DNA of 64,000 bases. It comes from Streptomyces sp. A0642 (GTDB lineage Bacteria; Actinomycetota; Actinomycetes; Streptomycetales; Streptomycetaceae). Positions 28,540 through 37,424 of the stretch are shown one piece after another. The stretch spans positions 186,001 to 250,000 of the forward strand of contig NZ_SSBL01000006.1 in NCBI RefSeq assembly GCF_004795105.1. The letters are read 5' to 3'. How positions within the stretch are numbered: position 1 is the stretch's first letter; each line of letters starts with the position of its first letter. The notes under the pieces are model-generated. The model made no database searches, was not told the origin of the DNA, and was given only the letters and a program-made list of their open reading frames with translations. The position numbers and the translations under genes were made by a program.

Positions 28540-29142
28540 ATGAAGCCACTGGACTCCGCGCCCCCGGACACGGAGAGCCGCAGGCCCGTCGAGCGCGGAG
28601 CGTCCGTGCCCGAGGGTGTGAGCCGGGAGGGGACGCGCCGGCCGGCCGGGGAGGATGAAGGGGATCCGAAGCGGGGCGCGGAAGAAGACCCCAGGGAGCG
28701 GGTCAACCGCCGCTGGAACGAGATCCTCCAGGAGACCAGGGTCGCTCAGACCGGTATCCAGATCCTCTTCGGCTTCCTGCTCAGCGTCGCCTTCACTCAG
28801 AGGTTCGAAAGGCTGGGCGACTTCGACCACCGTGTCTACGTCGTCACCGTCGTCCTCGGTGCCGCCGCCATCGGAGCCCTCATAGCGCCCGTCGCGCTGC
28901 ACCGGTTCCTTTCCGGCTCCCAAATGAAGGACGAAGTGGTAGCCGTCGCCGGCCGGTTCATGGTGTGCGGCATGGTCCTGCTCGCACTGACCATCGGCTG
29001 CACGCTCCTTCTCCTGCTGCACACCGTACTCACCGACCTTCTGGCGGAGATACTTGTCGGCACCGTGATGGCGTGGTTCGCCGCGGCCTGGTTCGTACTC
29101 CCCCTGGTTCTCAAGATGCGCTCGGGCCGTGGCGTCGACTGA
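28540..29142 (+). CDS. DUF6328-type membrane protein
   Basis: 200 aa. A disordered charged N-terminus leads into RVNRRWNEILQETRVAQTGIQILFGFLLSVAF, which I associate with DUF6328. Four membrane segments follow. ATG 28540 has GAGAGGAGG at ideal spacing. Function unknown. Confidence 0.75.
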   Translation: MKPLDSAPPDTESRRPVERGASVPEGVSREGTRRPAGEDEGDPKRGAEEDPRERVNRRWNEILQETRVAQTGIQILFGFLLSVAFTQRFERLGDFDHRVYVVTVVLGAAAIGALIAPVALHRFLSGSQMKDEVVAVAGRFMVCGMVLLALTIGCTLLLLLHTVLTDLLAEILVGTVMAWFAAAWFVLPLVLKMRSGRGVD

Positions 29143-29198
29143 GTGATCGAGAAGCGGCTGCTGGGCTGCGTCCGAGCCGGACGCGGAGGGCTCGGGCC

Positions 29199-29239
29199 AC
29201 GAGGGGCGTCTGGATGCCGAGCATCTAGACGCCCCTCGT
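29199..29239 (+). terminator. strong hairpin terminator
   Basis: 19-bp stem with one G-U pair (29199-29217 with 29221-29239), loop CGA. It lies 57 nt downstream of the DUF6328 stop. Confidence 0.8.
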
Positions 29240-29367
29240 TCCGCGCGCCGAAGACCACCTTCCTGCCTGCTCGGCGAATCGGCGGGACGCGAGCACCGGG
29301 CGGAAACTTCCGGTAGCTCCTCCCAGCTCCCGGCGATGTCCCCCAGTGCACGTTTCAAGGGCTGCGC

Positions 29368-29897
29368 ACCGCAGAACATTGCTGTCAGTCATCACAGGAA
29401 ACCTGTCATGGCGGAGGTAGACATCTGGTTGCTGCTGGGTTATTGTCTTGTCCGTAGCCAAGAGATCGAGCAGGCCCGGCAGAGATGAACTGCCGGGAAG
29501 TGACACGTAAGTGCAGGTCGGTGCGGTGGTGGAGTTCCGAAGCCGGAGTTAGGCACGATGGCGACGGGGCTGACGACCGGACCGGGTGGCCCGCAGGTGC
29601 AGGGGCCGCCGCGAGTACCACGTAGCAGCGAACAGAGCAGCACCTCGGTAAAGGCGTCTGGCTGCGGGCGCGCGTACCGGGACGTTCGGCAGTGGGGTTC
29701 CAAGCCAAGAGCAGACGCAGGACGGGCGACGGGGCTGGCTGCCGAAGTGGCGCTGTGAGAGGCCACCAGCGGTTCGAGGTATCAGCGGGCAAGCAGTTTC
29801 CGCTGAGTAGGTAGTTGATCCCAGAGGAAGAACGGAGGAGTTGAACGCCATCAGGATCGCCCGGGTGAACGATGTGGGCCCGGGTACCGCAGAACAT
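29368..29897. repeat. 12-bp direct repeat flanking intron-like region
   Basis: ACCGCAGAACAT occurs at 29368-29379 and 29886-29897, about 518 bp apart, bracketing most of the intron-like stretch. Confidence 0.6.
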
Positions 29898-29990
29898 CGA
29901 TAGTGAGGTGGTCTCCGGTCAAGCAACCGCGATCCCCGCAACCCCCGGACCTCTTCCCGGCCGGTATGCGGAAACACAGAGCCGGCGTAG
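29380..29990 (+). mobile_element. probable group II intron fragment (domain I), no reverse transcriptase
   Basis: About 600 bp without a real ORF and less GC-skewed than its neighbours. Segments match my memory of domain I of bacterial group II introns: GTAAGTGCAGGTCGGTGCGG and TGGTGGAGTTCCGAAGCCGG near 29503-29550, GAGGCCACCAGCGG at 29759, GAACGATGTGGGCCCGGG near 29866, and AGTGAGGTGGTCTCCGGTCA near 29901. No domain V hairpin and no ltrA-type ORF follow, so it is a truncated, ORF-less remnant. This rests on remembered motif similarity, not an alignment. Confidence 0.5.
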
Positions 29991-30028
29991 CCAATCGAGG
30001 CCGGCTGATGGTGTAGCAGTTCCTTCGG

Positions 30029-30059
30029 GGCCCTGGTGTCACTGGCACCAGGGCCCCTC
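30029..30059 (+). terminator. hairpin directly upstream of MerR-like gene
   Basis: GGGGCCCTGGTG (30029-30040) pairs with CACCAGGGCCCC (30048-30059). It ends only 27 nt before the ATG at 30087, so it may be an upstream terminator or an attenuator in the leader of the regulator gene. Confidence 0.6.
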
Positions 30060-30086
30060 CCACGCGTGCTCCACAGGAAGGTACAG

Positions 30087-30425
30087 ATGACAGCAGACGA
30101 CTCGTTCGGCCGTCTCGATGACGACGACTACCCCGCCTACACGATGGGCCGGGCCGCCGAGATGCTCGGCACCACCCAGAATTTCCTCCGCGCCATCGGT
30201 GAAGCCCGCCTGATCACCCCGCTCCGCTCCGCCGGCGGGCACCGCCGCTACTCCCGCTACCAGCTGCGCATCGCCGCCCGCGCCCGGGAACTCGTCGACC
30301 AGGGCACCCCCATCGAGGCCGCCTGCCGCATCGTCATCCTCGAGGACCAACTCGAGGAAGCCCGACGCATCAACGCCGAATCCCACCGAGGCAGCCAGTC
30401 GGCCGGCACACCGCCCGCGGCTTGA
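30087..30425 (+). CDS. MerR/BldC-like DNA-binding protein
   Basis: 112 aa. YTMGRAAEMLGTTQNFLRAIGEARLITPLRSAGGHRRYSR is a MerR-type winged helix with the RRYS wing; it has no effector domain, only RIVILEDQLEEARRIN as a probable dimer helix. ATG 30087 with GGAAGG upstream. This protein is common in Streptomyces in a near-identical form; targets are not known from sequence. Confidence 0.85.
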   Translation: MTADDSFGRLDDDDYPAYTMGRAAEMLGTTQNFLRAIGEARLITPLRSAGGHRRYSRYQLRIAARARELVDQGTPIEAACRIVILEDQLEEARRINAESHRGSQSAGTPPAA

Positions 30426-30435
30426 AGCCCTGCGC

Positions 30436-30457
30436 GCCCGCCGGAATACCGGCGGGC
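30436..30457 (+). terminator. hairpin after MerR-like gene
   Basis: GCCCGCCGG (30436-30444), loop AATA, CCGGCGGGC (30449-30457), starting 10 nt after the stop. Confidence 0.75.
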
Positions 30458-30752
30458 CCCACGCCGACCGGCCGGTGAGCAGGAACGCGCACGGGCGCGG
30501 TAGTCGCGGTGACGACGGGGCCACCCGCGAGGAGGGGGTCTTCGACGTGCGGTGGTGGTCCCCACCTTGGGAGGGTCGGTGAGCTCCGCGCCGCCGACCT
30601 TGATCCTGGCCTTCGCCTCACTCAGCCCCGCGCCGGGGTAAGCGGCCCGGTGGGCCGGTGTGCGGCCGGGGTGCTCCGTGCGATCGGAAGACGAGATGCC
30701 GGGCCGGACGAGACACGGTCCCGCAGGGTCACCGTGGCACCGAGTCGGTGCT
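30458..30752. other. gene-free stretch before kinase gene end
   Basis: No credible gene between the MerR-like gene and the convergent kinase gene. Confidence 0.35.
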
Positions 30753-32210
30753 TCAGCTCTCCCCGCTCCCGGCCGTTTCTGTCTTCTTCGCCTGGCCGGG
30801 CGGGAGGCGGGGGGACTCGGTCACCGTGGCGCTCGGTGTCGCCGGTGCCGATGTGGCCTGGTCACTGGGTGTGGCCGAGGCGGTGGAGGGCTTCGACGTG
30901 GTGGGCGCTGTGCTCGGAGTGGGTTCAGCCGAGCGGGTCGAGCCGTTCGAGTCGGTGCCGTCGGTGGGCTCGCCTGCCGTATCGGGGGAGGCGGAGGAGG
31001 AGGTGAGCCCGGGCGCCTCGGCGGAATGCGAACCGGCGGCAGCGTGCGGGGTGGAGGACCGAGCCGTCGAAGGCGGTGTGGTCGTTCCACGCGGTGCTCC
31101 GCGGTCGGGAGCGTGAGTGCTTTCGGTGGGAGCGGTGGAAGTCCCGGTCGCGCTCCGGTCGGTGTCGGGCGGGGCAGAGCTGCCGGTGACCGCGAATACG
31201 ACTGCTGCGACGGCGGCGAGCGCCACACCCCCGCCCGCCATAAGGGTGCGTCCTCGTGTCCGTGCGCCGAGAGCGGCGTTCTCGTCCCTGTCGAGCAGCC
31301 GATTCGGGTGCGTGAGGTCTGCCGGCTCGGGGTCGGCGAAGAGGTGCACGGTGGTGGCCGGCGAGCCGGCCACCGTGGGTGCCGTATCGGCCAACGCCGT
31401 CAGAGCGCGGGCGCAGTCATGGGCCGTCGGGCGGTCCTGATCGTTCATCGCCGTCATCCCGCTGAGCAGAGCACGGAATGGTTCCGGTGCGTCGGAAGGC
31501 AGCGCAGGCTGACGGTGCAGTCGGGCGATCGCGGCTTCGACGGGGCCGCCGCCGTACTCGAGCCTGCCCGTGAGGCATTCGAGGAGCACCAGACCGAGGG
31601 CGTAGATGTCGGCGGGCCGCCCCACGGGCCGGCCGAGCACCTGCTCGGGAGACAGGTAGGCGGCGGTGCCCATGAGCGTGCCGGTCGCGGTGTGGGTGGT
31701 GGCGTCCAGCGGCCGGGAGATGCCGAAGTCGGCCAGGTAGGGCCGCCGCGCGGAGTCCAGGAGAATGTTGGACGGTTTGACGTCTCGGTGGACGATTCCG
31801 ACCTCATGTGCGTGAGCCAGCGCCTGGGCAAGGCCCACTCCGAGTTCAGCGGTCACAGCGGGGTCCAGCGGCCCCTTGGTGATGCGCTCCTTCAACGTGG
31901 TGCCTTCGATCAGCTGCATCACCAGAAAGGCGCGCCCGTCGTGGTGCCCGGCATCGAAGGCGGTGACAAGCCCCGGGTGATGCAGTTGGGCCAGGATCAC
32001 TGCTTCGCCCCGCCAGCTCTCCTCGGCGTCGATGCAGGCATCGGGCCGAAAGACCTTGACCGCGACCGGCCGTTTCATCCGCAGGTCGAAGCCCCGGTGG
32101 ACGTCCGCAACACCGCCCGAACCGAGAAGCTCGTCAAGTCGGTACCGGCCGCCCAGCACCTGGGCGTGAAGCCGGGAAGCTGTGGCCTGAGCAGATTCGT
32201 GCAGCCTCAT
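30753..32210 (-). CDS. Ser/Thr protein kinase, Pkn type
   Basis: 485 aa. An N-terminal eukaryotic-type kinase domain: LGSGGVADVHRG (glycine loop), AVKVF (ATP lysine), HRDVKPSNIL (catalytic loop), DFGIS, and a TGTLMGTAAYLSPEQ activation segment. One membrane segment (GGGVALAAVAAVVFAVTG) follows, then a Ser/Thr/Pro/Ala-rich outer tail with no PASTA or other sensor domain. ATG 32210 has AGGAGAGGGA upstream. Typical of actinobacterial membrane kinases; substrates unknown. Confidence 0.88.
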   Translation of the reverse strand: MRLHESAQATASRLHAQVLGGRYRLDELLGSGGVADVHRGFDLRMKRPVAVKVFRPDACIDAEESWRGEAVILAQLHHPGLVTAFDAGHHDGRAFLVMQLIEGTTLKERITKGPLDPAVTAELGVGLAQALAHAHEVGIVHRDVKPSNILLDSARRPYLADFGISRPLDATTHTATGTLMGTAAYLSPEQVLGRPVGRPADIYALGLVLLECLTGRLEYGGGPVEAAIARLHRQPALPSDAPEPFRALLSGMTAMNDQDRPTAHDCARALTALADTAPTVAGSPATTVHLFADPEPADLTHPNRLLDRDENAALGARTRGRTLMAGGGVALAAVAAVVFAVTGSSAPPDTDRSATGTSTAPTESTHAPDRGAPRGTTTPPSTARSSTPHAAAGSHSAEAPGLTSSSASPDTAGEPTDGTDSNGSTRSAEPTPSTAPTTSKPSTASATPSDQATSAPATPSATVTESPRLPPGQAKKTETAGSGES

Positions 32211-32579
32211 TCCCTCTCCTACTGAGTCGGAGGGCTTACGCCAGTCGGTGATCCGGACCCGACGCACCTTCAGACCTCGCGTACCCGCGAAGTGCCGTGT
32301 AACGCCCCGCCGCCTCGTGGGCCGCCGTCGGCGCTTCCCGATGCCGGATGTACGAGGCCCGGGTGCCGCCCAGAGGCGCCGGCCGTCGGAGGCGCGGGCA
32401 TCGCGGGGCATGCCTTCCCTCTCGACGGCAGCGAGGTGAGGCCGCTTCCACAGCCGCCCCTCGTCCCCTGTACGGCAGCACCCCGGCCCGTTGCTCCAGG
32501 ACCGCGAAGTGGACCGGGTGCTGCGGCTGGTGGTCCGGGCAGGAGGCTGCGGCCTTCGGCCGCCCGCCTGGGTTTTGGC
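32211..32579. other. gene-free stretch upstream of kinase
   Basis: Promoter region of the kinase gene. A short GCGGCC-TTC-GGCCGC hairpin with a following TTTT at about 32549-32575 is the only visible structure. Confidence 0.35.
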
Positions 32580-32840
32580 TCAGACGGCCTGCGGGTGACC
32601 ACCGTCGCCCTCGACCACGAGCCGGTCGGTTCCGGGCTCCTCGGCTCCCTCGACCACCGTCACGTCGATCACCCCGTCACCGGTGGTGTCGAACTGGTAC
32701 AGGTCGGCCTTGCCGTCACCGGTCGTGTCCGTCATCCAGACATCGGGCTTGCCGTCCCCGTTGGTGTCGGCGCTGAGAACGACATGGTGCTCATCGCCCT
32801 GCGTAGGAACTACTTCCGCGTTGTCCTCAATAGCGTCCAT
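32580..32840 (-). CDS. small protein with calcium-binding-like DxNxDG repeats
   Basis: 86 aa containing three tandem copies of a dockerin/EF-hand-like loop: SADTNGDGKPDVWMTD, TTGDGKADLYQFD and TTGDGVIDVTVVEG. Spacing of Asp and Gly fits a thrombospondin type 3 or dockerin-like metal-binding loop. No signal peptide is seen. ATG 32840 lacks an obvious ribosome binding site. Function unknown, calcium binding is inferred. Confidence 0.6.
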   Translation of the reverse strand: MDAIEDNAEVVPTQGDEHHVVLSADTNGDGKPDVWMTDTTGDGKADLYQFDTTGDGVIDVTVVEGAEEPGTDRLVVEGDGGHPQAV

Positions 32841-33170
32841 GAAAGGGCGGGTGCCCCTGCGCCCCAGCCCGAAACCGCGGCCTCGCCACCTCGGAATCCG
32901 AGAGACCGGCCTTCGGACAACTCGACCGGCCGGACAAGACGCGCCCCCGCCGACCAGGGCCCCGAAGGGCGCTGGTCACTTCCGCGCCGCCTGAGCGCCA
33001 GTTGCCCCGTGCCGGGCGAGTCGTCGCTGCCTCCGTTCGGGCGCAGCCGGGCGCTGGGCTGTCCGGATTCCGTGTCGTACGTCCGACGTCGCGGCCGCCC
33101 ACCGTCCCCGACGGCTCTCACCGGACCCGCTGGCGCCGGGGCGGCCGAAACGTCCGACCCGGTACCGGGA
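32841..33170. other. gene-free stretch
   Basis: Only shadow frames. A 12-bp palindrome CCCGGTACCGGG at about 33161 lies just after the desaturase stop. Confidence 0.35.
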
Positions 33171-34289
33171 TCAGGCCGCGACGAGTTCCTGCGCGCGGTC
33201 CGGCGTCCTGACCTTGGGCTTCTTGTTCGGCAGTGAGAGCCGGAAGACCTTGTGCCACGCGGAGAACACCTGCTTGGGCAGCGGGCCGGTGACGTATTCC
33301 AGCTCGTACTTTTCGAACAGTGCGCGCACCTTCACCGCGACCTCGGCGTACCGGTTGCTCGGCAGGTCGGGAAACAGGTGGTGCTCGATCTGGTGGGACA
33401 GGTTCCCGGTCATGAAGTGCATCGCCTTGCTGCCGCTGATGTTCGCCGAGCCCATCATCTGGCGCAGGTACCACTGGCCGCGCGTCTCGCCGTTGATCGA
33501 CCGGCGCTCGAAGACCTGCACGCCCTCGGGGAAGTGCCCGCACATGATCACCGAGTGGGACCAGACGTTGCGGACCAGGTTCGCGGTGAACGTGGCGGCG
33601 AGCGTGGTGACGAACGACGGGCCCGACAGGAGCGGGTGGATCACGTAGTCCTTGAGCACTTGCTTGCGGATCTTGCGGCCCACGGCCTTGGCCCGCGCGC
33701 GGAACTCCGGGCTCGTGCGGCGGTGCTTGGGCAGGTTCTTGCCGAGTTCCAGGTCGTACGCGGCGATGCCGTACTCGAAGAAGCAGGCGTTGATGAAGTT
33801 CCACAGCGGCTGGGCGAGGTGGAGCGGATGCCACTTCTGGTCCTCGTCGACGCGCATGATGCCGTAGCCGAGGTCGTTGTCCTTGCCGATCACGTTGGTG
33901 TACGTGTGGTGCAGTTCGTTGTGCGAGTGCTTCCACTGCTCGGACGGCGAGACGTGGTCCCACTCCCAGCTGGTGGAGTGAATCTTCGGGTCCCGCATCC
34001 AGTCCCACTGGCCGTGCAGGACGTTGTGGCCGATCTCCATGTTGTCAATGATCTTCGCCACCGACAGACCGGCGGTGCCGATCAGCCACGCGGGAGGGAA
34101 GATCGAGAACAGCAGCACGCCCCTGCTGACCAGCTCGAGCTTGCGCTGCGCCGCGATGACCTTACGGATGTAGGCGGCGTCCTTCTCGCCGCGGCTGCTG
34201 ATCACCTCGTCGCGGATCGCGTCCAGCTCGCGGCCCAGCTCCTCGATCTGCTGCGCGGTCAGGTGGGCGGTGGGGTCAATGGCGGTCAA
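33171..34289 (-). CDS. membrane fatty acid desaturase (DesA3-like)
   Basis: 372-aa di-iron acyl desaturase. Three histidine boxes: GHNVLH (about 87-92), HSHNELHH (121-128) and HQIEHH near the C-terminus. Hydrophobic segments lie between them. A TTG at 34289 with GGTAGGAG upstream is the likely start. The stop of the upstream reductase is 7 bp before it, so the two form an operon. The closest known model is the mycobacterial DesA3 (stearoyl-CoA delta-9 desaturase) with its oxidoreductase partner. Confidence 0.87.
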   Translation of the reverse strand: MTAIDPTAHLTAQQIEELGRELDAIRDEVISSRGEKDAAYIRKVIAAQRKLELVSRGVLLFSIFPPAWLIGTAGLSVAKIIDNMEIGHNVLHGQWDWMRDPKIHSTSWEWDHVSPSEQWKHSHNELHHTYTNVIGKDNDLGYGIMRVDEDQKWHPLHLAQPLWNFINACFFEYGIAAYDLELGKNLPKHRRTSPEFRARAKAVGRKIRKQVLKDYVIHPLLSGPSFVTTLAATFTANLVRNVWSHSVIMCGHFPEGVQVFERRSINGETRGQWYLRQMMGSANISGSKAMHFMTGNLSHQIEHHLFPDLPSNRYAEVAVKVRALFEKYELEYVTGPLPKQVFSAWHKVFRLSLPNKKPKVRTPDRAQELVAA

Positions 34290-34296
34290 GGTGCTC

Positions 34297-35352
34297 CTAC
34301 CGTTCGATGTCGCAGGGGCCCGCCGCGGCGGACACACAGGTCTGGATGAGGACGCCCGGCGCGGCCTCGGTGATCTCACCGGTGCGCAGGTCGCGGACGG
34401 CGCCCGCCTTGAGTGGCGAGACGCAGCCGAAGCAGATGCCCATGCGGCACCCGGAGGGCATGAGCACCCCGGCCTCCTCGCCGATGTCCAGCAACGGCGT
34501 GGCGCCGCCCGCGTCGGCGGTCTTGCCGGTGGCGCTGAACGTGACCTTGCCGCCGTCGCCTGCGACGACGATGCCGGGGCGGAAGCGTTCGGTGTGCAGG
34601 CGCTCCTCGACGCCGTGCTCGGTCCAGTGCTCTTCGGCAGCGTCGAGCAGGCCTGCGGGCCCGCAGGCCCAGGTCTCGCGCTCGGCCCAGTCGGGCACGA
34701 GTTCGTCGAGACGGGCGATGTCGAGCATGCCGTCTGTGTCGGTGTGCACCTCAGTGAGCCGCAGCTTCCCGTCCGCGACCAGGCCGTGAAGTTCGTCGCG
34801 GAAGATCACGTCCTGCGGCTGTGGCGCGCAGTGGACCATGACGACGTCGTCGAGCTCGATGTCGCGCAGCATGCCCATCACGGGCGTGATGCCGCTGCCG
34901 GCCGTCAGGTAGAGCACCTTGGCGGGCGTGGCTCCCTGCAGCACGAAATCACCGGCCGGCTGGTCGAGCTGGATCAGCGTGCCCGGTTTCGCCCTGCGGA
35001 CCAGGTGGTTGCTGACCTTGCCGTCCGGGATCGCCTTCACAGTGATCGTGACGCGGCCGTCCTGGCGGGTGGTCGGCGAGGTGAGGGAGTAGGCGCGCCA
35101 CAGGCGCGTCCCGTCGACGTCGACCCCGATCCGCACGTACTGGCCGGCCGTGTGGCCGCGCCAGCCCCGTCCCGGTCTGATCACGAGGGTCGCTGCGTCA
35201 CCCGTCTCGGGGTGCACGGCCTCGATGCGCCCACGCAGGTCGGCGCCCGCCCGCAGCGGGCTGACCAGGTCGAGGTAGTCCGACGGCAGCAGCGGCGTCG
35301 TGACCATCTCCAGCAGTTTCCACGCCCTGCTGCGGAGGGCTGCACTCGTCAT
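34297..35352 (-). CDS. ferredoxin-NADPH reductase with C-terminal [2Fe-2S] domain
   Basis: 351 aa. An FAD-binding RAYSLTSP domain, an NAD(P)H domain with LYLTAGSGITPVMGMLR and WACGPAGLLD, then a plant-type [2Fe-2S] ferredoxin domain (CRMGICFGC and, 36 residues on, IQTC). Supplies electrons to the adjacent desaturase, as in the DesA3/Rv3230c pair. ATG 35352. It is divergent from the PucR-type regulator. Confidence 0.87.
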   Translation of the reverse strand: MTSAALRSRAWKLLEMVTTPLLPSDYLDLVSPLRAGADLRGRIEAVHPETGDAATLVIRPGRGWRGHTAGQYVRIGVDVDGTRLWRAYSLTSPTTRQDGRVTITVKAIPDGKVSNHLVRRAKPGTLIQLDQPAGDFVLQGATPAKVLYLTAGSGITPVMGMLRDIELDDVVMVHCAPQPQDVIFRDELHGLVADGKLRLTEVHTDTDGMLDIARLDELVPDWAERETWACGPAGLLDAAEEHWTEHGVEERLHTERFRPGIVVAGDGGKVTFSATGKTADAGGATPLLDIGEEAGVLMPSGCRMGICFGCVSPLKAGAVRDLRTGEITEAAPGVLIQTCVSAAAGPCDIER

Positions 35353-35383
35353 GAATCCAGCTTGCTGCGCCTCAAGGCGTAAA

Positions 35384-35399
35384 GTCCTGACCGCAGGAC
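35384..35399. promoter_or_regulatory. candidate operator between desaturase operon and PucR-type regulator
   Basis: Inverted repeat GTCCTG (35384-35389), ACCG, CAGGAC (35394-35399). It is flanked by GCGTAAA and ACGTAAA, giving a second imperfect repeat. It sits in the 86-bp divergent intergenic region. Confidence 0.45.
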
Positions 35400-35438
35400 G
35401 TAAATCTGGTCGGCAGAATTGTTCGTAGGGAACAAAAC

Positions 35439-36578
35439 GTGAGCCATGCAATCCGGAGGGCCAGAGAACTGGCGCTGGACGAGACGACGGTCACCGCACT
35501 TCGGGCCGAGCTGAAGACCACCGCCGACGAGGTGGTCCAGGCGATCATCGACGAGGTCCCTTCCTACGCCAACGCCCTCTCGGGCCGGATGGGCGGCACC
35601 ATCCGCCGAGCCGTCCGCACCGCTCTGGGGCACTACCTGGACCTCGCGAGCGGGAACGCCACAGGCGGCGACGCCGGTGACGCGGCCTACGAGCTGGGCC
35701 GCGGCGAGGTGCGCGAAGGCCGCTCGATGGACGCCCTGCTCAGCGCCTACCGCGTCGGCGCCCGCGTGGCCTGGAGATGCCTGGCAGCGGGCGCCGTACC
35801 CGCAGGTCTGCCCGCCGCCGAGGTCGCCAAGTTCGCCGAGCTGACCTTCGCCTACATCGACGAGCTCTCCGCCGCGAGCGCCGCGGGCCACGCCGACGAA
35901 CTGGCGGCCCGGGGGAGGGCCCACGAGCGCCACCTGGAACACCTGGCGCGCGCCCTCCTCGCCGGCGCGAGCCCGGACGTGCTGCTGGCCTCCGTTCAGC
36001 TGGCCGGGTGGCAGCCTCCGGTTTCGCTGACCGCGGTCCTGCTGCCCGCCGCCCAGACCCGGCCGGCCTACCGCGTGCTCGACCCGAGCACCCTCGTCCT
36101 CGACGATCTGCCGGATGCCACCGGTGTGCTGCTCGTGCCCGATGCCGACCGTTCACATCTCCTGCGGCAGCTGAAGGAGCGCACCGCCGTCGTCGGGCCG
36201 GCCCGGCCATGGACTCGTGCGTCCGCCTCGTACGCCCGAGCCGTACGCGCGCGGTCCCTCTCCGCTGCAATTTGCGACACCGAGGACCACCTGCCCGAAC
36301 TGGTGCTGAGCGCCGACGCGGACGCGTTCGCAGACCTGCGTGCGCGAGCCCTCGCACCGTTGCGGACCTTGCCTGGCGCGACGGCGCGACGGCTGGAGGA
36401 GACGTTGCGGGCGTGGCTGCTGCACCAGGGCAGGCGGGACGAGGTGGCGGCGGAGTTGTTCGTCCATCCCCAGACCGTGCGGTACCGGATGTCGCAGTTG
36501 CGGGAGCTGTTTCCGGATCTCGCCACGCCGCGACGAGTCCTTGAACTGACGCTGGCGCTCGGTCTGCGGGGCGGCTGA
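35439..36578 (+). CDS. PucR-type helix-turn-helix regulator
   Basis: 379 aa. Helical N-terminal region, then a GGDEF-like middle and a C-terminal PucR-type HTH (LFVHPQTVRYRMSQLRELFPD). GTG 35439 is at the end of the divergent promoter region. By position it probably controls the desaturase-reductase operon; this is an inference. Confidence 0.85.
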   Translation: MSHAIRRARELALDETTVTALRAELKTTADEVVQAIIDEVPSYANALSGRMGGTIRRAVRTALGHYLDLASGNATGGDAGDAAYELGRGEVREGRSMDALLSAYRVGARVAWRCLAAGAVPAGLPAAEVAKFAELTFAYIDELSAASAAGHADELAARGRAHERHLEHLARALLAGASPDVLLASVQLAGWQPPVSLTAVLLPAAQTRPAYRVLDPSTLVLDDLPDATGVLLVPDADRSHLLRQLKERTAVVGPARPWTRASASYARAVRARSLSAAICDTEDHLPELVLSADADAFADLRARALAPLRTLPGATARRLEETLRAWLLHQGRRDEVAAELFVHPQTVRYRMSQLRELFPDLATPRRVLELTLALGLRGG

Positions 36579-37062
36579 TACGGGCTCCGACCGTCCACGA
36601 CTGCGTCCGCGAGTGGTCCGGGAATCGTGCCTCGTTCTCCGTGTCCTCAGAGGGCCCATCGGCCTGGTGAGGAGCGGTATGAGGCGGCTGAGGCCGGGGG
36701 TGACGTGAAGACCGATGTGAAAACCGGACTCGGCCCAGGGACGCCGTCGGGGGAGCTGTCTCTGAGAATCACGGTGGGCGGATGCGGCTCGACCGGATCC
36801 CGTGGACGATCTGCACCGGCCGGCTCATCGGCATCTGGTGGCCGATTCGGGCCGCTCCCAAGGAAACGGCTTGAACGCCGTCGTGGAGGTCGCTGTCCTG
36901 GCACGAGCCGACCCACGGGCACGCGGTGGGCTGCGGCCGGGTTCTGCGGCGCCCCCGCGCCTCCCTTCCGACACGTCAAACCCGACGACCGGCGGGATCG
37001 GCCTGGCGCACGCGCAGGGGATGATGGGGCCGGAATGACGGAACGTGAGGTCAGGAGCTTTC
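36579..37062. other. gene-free stretch
   Basis: About 480 bp with no credible gene. Confidence 0.35.
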
Positions 37063-37401
37063 ATGGCGATGCGGGTTCACCGACCCCGTGAGGACGCGGA
37101 GTTCGATTTCATCCTCGGGATGAGCGCGGTTCCGGTCCTCGCGTACTTCACCGGGACCTGGCCCAAGGCGATCGAGCCCTGCCGAGTGATGGACCTCGTC
37201 GTGGGTGGGATCGCCGACGAGTACCAGGGCCGCCTTACGGCCGTCCGCATCGACATCACGCGTTGTCCGGCCGTCACCGAGCGATACGGCATCACCGGAG
37301 CCCCGTCCTGCGTCCTGCTGAAGGAGGGGGAGGTGGTGGCGCACGGCGCGGGGCCCATGACCGTCCCCGAGGTGCGCACGCTCCTGGGCGACCACCTCTG
37401 A
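37063..37401 (+). CDS. thioredoxin-fold protein lacking the CxxC pair
   Basis: 112 aa. The thioredoxin fold is visible: VPVLAYFTGTWPKAIEPCR, then VRIDITRCPAVTERYGITGAPSCVLLKEGEVV, with the cis-Pro in GAPSC. The usual WCxxC is replaced by WPKAIEPC, leaving one Cys at that site. So it is not a standard disulfide reductase. CAGGAG precedes ATG 37063. Confidence 0.7.
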   Translation: MAMRVHRPREDAEFDFILGMSAVPVLAYFTGTWPKAIEPCRVMDLVVGGIADEYQGRLTAVRIDITRCPAVTERYGITGAPSCVLLKEGEVVAHGAGPMTVPEVRTLLGDHL

Positions 37402-37424
37402 GCGGGGTCTGCGGTACGCGGCTG

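Noticed and set aside
27049..29379. 776-aa minus-strand open frame
   Set aside because: Antisense to the GH43 and DUF6328 genes, which have signal peptide, motifs and ribosome binding sites.
30660..32225. 521-aa plus-strand open frame
   Set aside because: Shadow of the Ser/Thr kinase gene on the other strand.
33118..34008. 296-aa minus-strand frame over the desaturase
   Set aside because: Off-frame shadow; the desaturase frame has all three histidine boxes.
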